Shown: piece after piece, positions 57,923 through 64,000 of the stretch
How the letters are laid out: every line of letters begins with the position of its first letter
Position numbering within the stretch: position 1 is the first letter of the stretch
DNA from: Lunularia cruciata
Taxonomy: Eukaryota; Streptophyta; Marchantiopsida; Lunulariales; Lunulariaceae
Assembly: GCA_948567375.1 (NCBI GenBank)
Contig: OX419757.1
Location: 16,554,001-16,618,000 of the forward strand
Length of the DNA stretch: 64,000 nt
Direction of reading: 5' to 3'
The notes under the pieces: generated by a model
What the model was told of the DNA's origin: nothing
What the model saw: the letters and a program-made list of their open reading frames with translations, nothing else
The model's database searches: none
Made by a program: the position numbers and the translations under genes

Positions 57923-60902
57923 ATGACATCGTTAGATCTTGCAGAGTCGAACTACAGTGGATTATACTATCTCACAGCTGCCATAGCTGGGCTGTTAGTG
58001 TTTAATTACATTCAGAAAAAGTCCGATGGAACGAAGCTGCCGCCTGGACCTCCAGCATACCCATTCATTGGAAATCTTCCACAAATGGGTGACTTGCCAC
58101 ACCAATCGTTGATGAACTTGACGAAGAAGTACGGCCCGCTCATGTTCATGCAGTTAGGCTCCGTTCCAACAATTGTCGTTCAAAGTCCAGAGATAGCAAA
58201 GGAGGTTCTTCGGACTCAGGATCAGCTGTTTGCTTCGCGTCCTGACACTGTCACAGGCGAAATTTTCTTCTACAACCGTCAAGACCTCCTCTTCGCACCG
58301 CTTGGTCCTACCTTCCGGTTGCTCCGAAAGACATGTATCAACTCTCTGTTCACTCCGAAACGCATAGAACATTTTAAGGTAGGGAACAAACACCTTTTGT
58401 GTCTGGGGATGACGTTCACGTACACATCTTTCTGGACAAGTTAGCTTTCGACAGATTGAGCGGTGCCTATTATGTAATACAATTTTCTTCTGCCTACATC
58501 TAGATCTATGGTCTCTACAGGTAGAAGATACGCGGAATGTTATGTGTGGGTGTGATTGTACCAATTCCGATCCTCAACTTTCCAGTTTCCCACCAAAGTA
58601 TCTTCACATTGGAAACTTATGACAATCTTGAATACGAGCAAGTTCTATGCCAGCCAACAGTAAGAAGGAGAGTGAACTGTTCGCCTTCAACACGCCTCCG
58701 ATGTAAGAGGTCAAGTATATCGTCTAAACGGTTCTAGATGTCATGGCAAAGGCGAATAGGCGGATCGTTATTTCAGATCGTGGAAGAATCAGGTCGAGTT
58801 TCTTAGGCAGGCTTGAAGATCGATTTCTCTAGCTATATTAATTGATACAGATCGTCATGTTGCCAATGCTCAGGTAGCACAGGCGAGATGAATGGCAGGA
58901 TAGACATGCTGCTGATTCTGCTAATTGGACCGCAGGATGTTCGCCAAGAAGAGATAAGATCTTTCCTGCAGGAACTGTTACAAGAAAGTCGAGGAGGCAA
59001 ACCAGTACACCTGGACGGTAAAATCACAGAGATGAACTTCAACAATGTGAGCAGAATACTGTACGGCAAGAGCTACTACGGTTTGAAAATGAAAAATGCA
59101 GATGGGTCCACTCAAGCCAGAAATTTTCACGAGATTGCAGCTGAATGGGCGGCAGTGGCTGGGTCCGTTATTATTGGGGATTACCTTCCTTATCTACGAA
59201 GATTTGACATTGGTGGCTGCGAAAGACATTTATTAAGGTTGAGGGGCGAATTCAATGAATTCTTGACTGCTGTTATCGACGAGCACAAACGAAGAGGTCG
59301 CGCTGAAGTCGGGGAGGAAGATTTCGTAGATGTGCTGCTGTCACTGCCAGTAGACGAAGATGGCCACTCTCTGTCGGAACTGCAAGTGAAGGCTTTTCTG
59401 CAGGTATTTATCTTTTAGTTTCCAAATATTGTCGCTTGTTTGAATCTGTTTGTAAATACTGTGCGCTCCATGCTAAGTTTTAAATTTTAAATTGTGTCTG
59501 CGAAACTTAGACCGTATTCTGTTTCTTGTTGTAAGTATCATTGTATAACAATTCTTGTACTATGTCTTCGGTATGCGCACTATGGCTTGTGAAAGTCAAC
59601 TTCTCGTAATCATTTAAGGAAAGCAGTATCCATTAGCTTCCTCACTCGTTCAAACGTCATTGAAATATTGAGAACATTGTCTGTGAAATGGTTACTGAAG
59701 AAGTAGAGCGAGAGAGTGAGTGCGACGAAACATCTGCGCACTTCCAGTTTACAGCTGATTGTAGCTAGCTGTGACCAATACGAAATTTTAAAGCAGGTTA
59801 TAAATCATCATCATAATCATATTCATATTCATATTCTTCCTACCTTCTGTGAATTACGTGTAGAATTACTACACTGGAGAGGAAGCGGAATATGAAGTAG
59901 ATTCAACTAATGTCACAAGAATCCTCAGTGCCTGATGGATACTGATGAATACAAGGATACTGCCCTGACTTTTTGTTCATTAGTAACGGCGGAGTTGAAT
60001 TTCGAACTATTGTCACTCTTCTCTAGCTTTATCTGTTGCTTGCTGGAGTTTCGTCCAAATCTCTAATTCAGTTTTAACATAGGATTTGCCTACAGTGTAA
60101 GACTTAGTATCTATAGGGAGTTCGGTGATAATCAAACACGGAGGACTTCCAAATTATTAAAGGAAAAGGAAGTTAAGAGGATGATTATGCCATACTCAGT
60201 CAAACTTAAATTAAATGGTGTTCATGTGCTGAACTGCAGGACTTGACATTAGGAGGAATTGACAGTTCTGCAGCACAAATGCAGTGGACATTAGTTGAGC
60301 TCATGCGACATCCAGAAGTGAGATTCAAAGTACAAGACGAACTAGACACCGTGATAGGGAAGAACAAGATGGTGAAGGAATCGGACCTTGCTCGCCTCCC
60401 TTACTTGAAAGCAATGTTAAAAGAGTCCTTCCGACTGCATCCTGCAGTACCATTTTTGGCTCCACACGAGAACATCGAGGCCACCAAAATCGCTGGTTAT
60501 GACATTCCCAACAAAACCAGAGTCCTTGTGAACCTTTATGCTATCCACAGGTCTCCGGATATTTGGGAGAATCCCTTGAAATTCGACCCCAGCAGGTTCA
60601 TGAACGCTAAAAATACCGCGCAGGGCCTGAAAGGTGACGACTTCAAGCTCATACCGTTTGGCGCCGGTCGAAGAATGTGTCCCGGAATGGACTATGCTCT
60701 ACTGGTGGTCGAATTGACTTTGGCCCAACTTCTTCACACTTGCGATTTATCTCTTCCAGATGGTGTGAAGCCCGAGGATGTGGATGTGGGCGAAAAGTTT
60801 GGTGTCACGTTAGCTACAAGAACTCCTTTAAAAGTTGTACTCACTCCACGTTTGCCATCCAACGTTTACCTGGAAGCTGGAGTTGAATTGGTTAAAAGTT
60901 GA
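57923..60902 (+). CDS. Cytochrome P450, CYP71-clan (A-type), three exons
   Basis: The exons are 57,923-58,378, 58,936-59,403 and 60,240-60,902. Both introns are GT-AG and phase 0, giving 528 aa. The N-terminus has a hydrophobic anchor (about residues 14-30) and the PPGPP hinge (40-44), so the product should be an ER-anchored heme monooxygenase using NADPH via P450 reductase. The I-helix motif reads GGIDSS (313-318; family usually AGTDTS), ExxR is ESFR (370-373), the PERF-type motif is FDPSRF (423-428), and the heme loop FGAGRRMCPG has Cys455. The C-helix WxxxR is FRLLR. The second intron, just before the I-helix, is the position common to A-type P450s, and the first, after RIEHFK, is additional. 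Length is normal for the family. Substrate is not predictable from sequence. Start: first ATG in frame, context CCACAATGAC, also kept in the duplicated copy. Confidence 0.93.
58379..58935 (+). other. P450 intron 1
   Basis: Donor AAG|GTAGGG and acceptor CCGCAG|GATGTT. Splicing joins RIEHFK to DVRQEEIRS, a normal continuation for a P450 C/D region, without changing frame. The frames inside it are not coding. Confidence 0.85.
59404..60239 (+). other. P450 intron 2
   Basis: Donor CAG|GTATTT and acceptor CTGCAG|GACTTG. It joins KAFLQ to DLTLGGIDSS immediately before the oxygen-binding I-helix. It contains a short CATATT/CATCAT-type microsatellite at about 59,805-59,836. Confidence 0.88.
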
Positions 60903-62360
60903 GCTCGAAAAGTGCATTAGTAGGTGAAGATGTCTCAAAGCGGGTTTTGGGAGAACTTTTGTAATCAGAGTTGCTGGGGGCCAGTGGAGATCTTTAGATC
61001 CATCTCAAATAATTAAGCGGCACGGGAGTCTCGAAGGTAGTCGAACGCGAACATCCCTGTAAATACAGGAGCAGACTAGCGAATCCACACACTCCATATG
61101 ATGTTTTCGACAGGATCGGTTCTTGCACTCACTTTCGGAAACGAAAAATGAAATTAGCCATGGAGAGGAAATAACTAAAGGGTATTAACAAACTTACCTT
61201 TTTTGTCTCTCCCCTGTACGGCTTGATGGGGTCTTCCCATCCTTCATTCTTCTTATGCGGTCGCCTTTTTTCATTATCAAACTCAATGAAAATAAATAAC
61301 TTCGTCTCTACATATCTTTATCTTTTATCAATAGGATTTTGTTTTATTCTTTTCACATTTTCTCGATAATGTTTTCATTGAATCCTTCAAATTGCTTTCT
61401 ATCTACCATTCTTCATAGAGCAAACTTCAGCTTTAGTTTTTGTGTTAAATTTTCAAATATGTAAATAAAAATCAATTTCCTTTTCCCGTCTACTCAATTT
61501 GGGCAACTCTTAATCTCCTTTCCCTCTCAACTTCTCATGTAGTTTCTTCTCGAGGCTTCTCTAACTTACAGACCTAGTATTTATTATCTTTCCCTCTTCC
61601 TCTCGAGCAGTTCGGTTTTCGGTTGTGTCCCCTTTTTTTCTCGATTACTTTTCCTGGTCTATTCCATTGGATATTTCAATTTTAATCTCCATATTAACCT
61701 CTGTATGAACGACCACATCCGGCCATGTGGAGAAGATAGGGGCGACCAATGCCTAATTACTAGTTGATATGATAAACATTGGGGCACGCCACAGTATAGC
61801 GGCAGTTAACACAATTAAACACAGTCCTGTACCATACGAGGTTTGAAAAACGAACTTTAAGGGAATTGGACATTCCCCAAGGATCCCTTGAGTTCATTTA
61901 TGGGGTCTGCACATCAAAACAGTTCCATTTATGAAACTTATCATAAAAGTTCAGGGTTATGGATGCTTCTTTTTATCACTTCTCGGATCATTTTTTCGAT
62001 ACTTAAATGTTATGAACCACAATACTTACCATAAAATTTTAGGGTTTCAATCTAGTTTTTAAGACGCTTTCTTGGACCAATTTTTTTAAGTTTAAATTTT
62101 ATGAATCACCCCATATCCCATCAAAATTTACAGGTCGTGTTTCTCATGACCCGTAAAATGCACGTGCAAGACGTTACAAGAGATTTTCCCATACAAATGA
62201 AAACTAATAGATTCTCCTTGACGGAAGCGGGAAAGGGATTCTTGAAACCCCCTAATGTCAAAGGCCGTTCACTATCCATTCGCAGATTTTGGTATTGTAA
62301 CATTTACATTGGGATGCGAGACAGTCGAAACAGTTAACGACAGCAGTCACGATAGCTATG
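60903..62360. other. 3' flank of the P450 gene, no further gene recognised
   Basis: Possible polyadenylation signals AATAAA-like occur at about 61,289 (AAAATAAATAAC) and 61,462 (GTAAATAAAAAT). The remainder is AT-rich with no recognised coding sequence. The frame 62,101-62,337 has no motif. Confidence 0.45.
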
Positions 62361-62502
62361 AAATACCAAGGCAACTATGAGCATCCATTTGTTTATTTTC
62401 ACTCCCCAGTCTTACTATTAAATATAATTTTAAATACCAAGGCAACTGGGACCATCCATTTGTTTATTTTCACTCCCCATTCTTAGTATTAAATATAATT
62501 TT
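62361..62502 (+). repeat. 71-bp tandem duplication
   Basis: Units 62,361-62,431 and 62,432-62,502 both begin AAATACCAAGGCAACT and contain CCATTTGTTTATTTTCACTC, then TATTAAATATAATTTTA. They differ at a few positions. The duplication lies between the two P450 copies. Confidence 0.9.
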
Positions 62503-62994
62503 ACATTCAACTTACCAATGCACGTGATGGTATTTTGCTTGATCTCTCCATGCAAAAGTAATCTTCATATCTCGCCGCCGCACGAGAATGAAACATGCAA
62601 TAATGTCCTCTGCGGATTGATACGTAATTGTTCTTTTATATTTCGTTTTATGAAAAACAGATTAAAAATTTCTGTAGGTGTAGATTAATTTTTCATAATT
62701 ATTTATAAAAAATCTCGTAATATTAAAATTAATTTTCATACACCAAATTACAAAATTTCTAAACAGGGAATTGATAATTCTCTCTACACATTGGATTTCT
62801 TTGTTATATTTATTTTCTAATCATTAATAAGCAGCGTTCGATATTTTCAAAAAACTCCACTATCATAAATGTTGGGAACTATAGTCCATGTAACCAAATT
62901 TTGTTTCACATCCTATCTTCGACATGCAATGCTCAAATAACGAAACGAACAATTTATGTCATGTTCACCGTGCATCACCTTTTCATACAACGGT
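62503..62994. other. Interval without a recognisable gene
   Basis: AT-rich spacer left of the P450 pseudogene. Nothing recognised. Confidence 0.45.
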
Positions 62995-63245
62995 CTTCCT
63001 GTTGCGAGCTCGTAGCAAAGATCGACTGTCGTGAAAGTGTAAACATCCGCTGGTGAAGTCTCGCCAGATATACTGGAGGTTAGTTCCTTTCGACTACAAA
63101 ATCAATCCTCAATGACATTGTTGGATCTTGCAGGGTCGAACTACAGTCGAGTGTTTACCTTGGAGCTGGCATAGCTGGGCTACTGGTGTTTAATTACACT
63201 CACAAAAAGTCCAATGGAACAAAGATGCCGCCTGGACCTCCAGCA
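62995..63245 (+). pseudogene. Truncated P450 pseudogene (duplicate of the 57,923 gene, 5' part)
   Basis: From about 62,995 the sequence follows the promoter/5' leader of the P450 gene (shared CGAGCTCGTAG, AAAGATCGACTGTCGTGA, CCAGATATACTGGAG, ACAAAATCAATCC). From the ATG at 63,112 it follows exon 1 as far as the PPGPPA hinge. A 1-bp deletion after codon 12 shifts the frame and gives an early TAG, after which homology continues in another frame (LLVFNYTHKKSNGTKMPPGP). It ends abruptly at CCTCCAGCA, where a copia-type LTR starts. The minisatellite and a stretch of about 28 bp of the leader are missing here. Confidence 0.9.
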
Positions 63246-63513
63246 TGTAAGAACCAGGTTATAGTATAAAGGGCTAAATTATATACTTCGAGCCTTATCT
63301 CTCGTTAATCTAACCTGAGAACTAGGTAAACCCTAGTTAATACAGCGTACCGTAGTTATGCTGTAGGCAGTTACGCGCCTCATCATAAGAGCAGAACTCT
63401 ATTGTCCAATATTGAGCCTATGTGTTCATTATTACGTATATCGATTCTAAGTAAAGAGTTGTGCCTCTACTTTGTACGCTCTCCTCAATCTGTTTACGGA
63501 CATAATTCCTATA
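63246..63513 (+). mobile_element. Short copia-type 5' LTR inserted in the P450 pseudogene
   Basis: It begins TGTAAGAACC at the exact break in P450 homology and ends TTCCTATA. A TATA-like GTATAAAGG is at about 63,263. A primer-binding site follows directly. The terminal style matches the copia-2 LTR (32,922-33,150). The 5 bp before it is CAGCA, the expected TSD. Confidence 0.75.
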
Positions 63514-63525
63514 TGGTATAAGAGC
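63514..63525 (+). other. Primer-binding site of the terminal copia-type element
   Basis: TGGTATAAGAGC, one base different from TGGTATCAGAGC, the complement of the plant initiator tRNA-Met 3' end, immediately after the LTR. Confidence 0.8.
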
Positions 63526-64000
63526 AAATTTGCTAATATCTAGCACACTCTAAAGCAAGAATAGGACTAACAAATTCTAGAATTACCTTCAATTTCTGCA
63601 AGAGTGTTACAGCAAATGAATCTGGACTCAGGTTCCCTCCCACCCAAGAACGTGCCCTTCTCTTTCTGAACGACCCGGCATACATTTCTATTGGCCAACA
63701 TCTGATCAATGCAAGCAAATCTGAAGCCCCGCCGGCGACATGCAAAACGGAAGCGAAGATTTTCCATTTCTTTGTCTCATTTCTTCGAGACTAGATGGTT
63801 TTCTCATTTCCTTGTCAAAAATTGTCTCATTCACCACCATTTAATGCCAAAATAGATCAAAATAGACCCACAAAGACCTGAGCAAAGCATCAGTCTCAGA
63901 ATTGAGAATGGGTGGTAAAATCAAAGCAATATATAAAAATTCAAATTTCTCTTTGGTATTTTTCCATCCTATATGGTATCATTTCAAATTGAATCATAGA
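63526..64000 (+). mobile_element. Internal leader of the terminal copia-type element (window ends inside)
   Basis: No gag block is reached before the window ends. Sequence retains CpG, suggesting a younger insertion than the elements on the left. Minus-strand frames here (63,533-63,767) carry no recognised motif. Confidence 0.4.

Noticed and set aside
58154-58564. 136-codon minus-strand frame over P450 exon 1
   Set aside because: Antisense shadow of a well-supported P450 exon.
63968-63982. Second primer-binding-site-like string (CCTATATGGTAT) near the window end
   Set aside because: It repeats the LTR-end plus PBS start at 63,508-63,519, but the following bases (CATTTC) do not match the tRNA complement and no LTR body precedes it.

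Overview
This window is nuclear DNA from a land plant with a large, repeat-rich genome. The evidence is one intron-containing plant-type (CYP71-clan) cytochrome P450 gene, several decayed Ty3/gypsy and Ty1/copia LTR retrotransposons, solo LTRs with 5-bp target-site duplications (TSDs), and a stretch resembling plant organelle DNA. There is no bacterial-style gene organisation. The species cannot be fixed from the sequence; a gymnosperm or other non-grass plant with old, unpurged retrotransposons fits best.

Layout. 1-12,060: a decayed gypsy element (gypsy-1, +) followed by an antisense copy of an unrecognised coiled-coil ORF (copy A). These sit among LTR-family-A sequences in both orientations, including a tandem triplication. 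12,061-14,982: no recognisable gene. 14,983-20,011: a full-length but dead copia element (copia-1) with two LTRs and a near-perfect TSD. 20,012-25,703: CpG-retaining, mostly unique-looking DNA with a group II intron domain V-like segment and short tandem duplications. 25,704-26,448: solo LTR with perfect TSD. 28,595-32,921: gypsy-2 (-), whose gag is cut by the 5' LTR of copia-2 (+, 32,922-41,520). Copia-2 is itself split in its protease by a separate LTR element carrying coiled-coil ORF copy B. 41,550-45,900: gypsy-3 (-), whose reverse transcriptase is split by a 2.2-kb LTR-like repeat. A second, inverted copy of that repeat lies at 52,586-55,541 and is interrupted by another solo LTR. A third solo LTR (-) is at 46,156-46,911.

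57,500-64,000 is the only clearly functional-looking gene region. A three-exon P450 gene (57,923-60,902, 528 aa predicted) has intact canonical splice sites and heme-binding motif, and a 36-bp minisatellite lies about 200 bp upstream of its start codon. About 2.2 kb downstream a second copy of its 5' region and first exon begins. That copy is frameshifted and then cut by a short copia-type LTR with an adjacent primer-binding site.

The most noteworthy item is the coiled-coil ORF family (copies at about 6,000-8,570 on - and 34,610-37,540 on +). The two copies share several protein blocks and match no family I recognise. Copy B is followed by a purine tract and an LTR-like sequence, suggesting an LTR retrotransposon lineage with an unusual ORF. 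All retrotransposon coding regions here carry stops, frameshifts and altered catalytic residues, so none looks autonomous.
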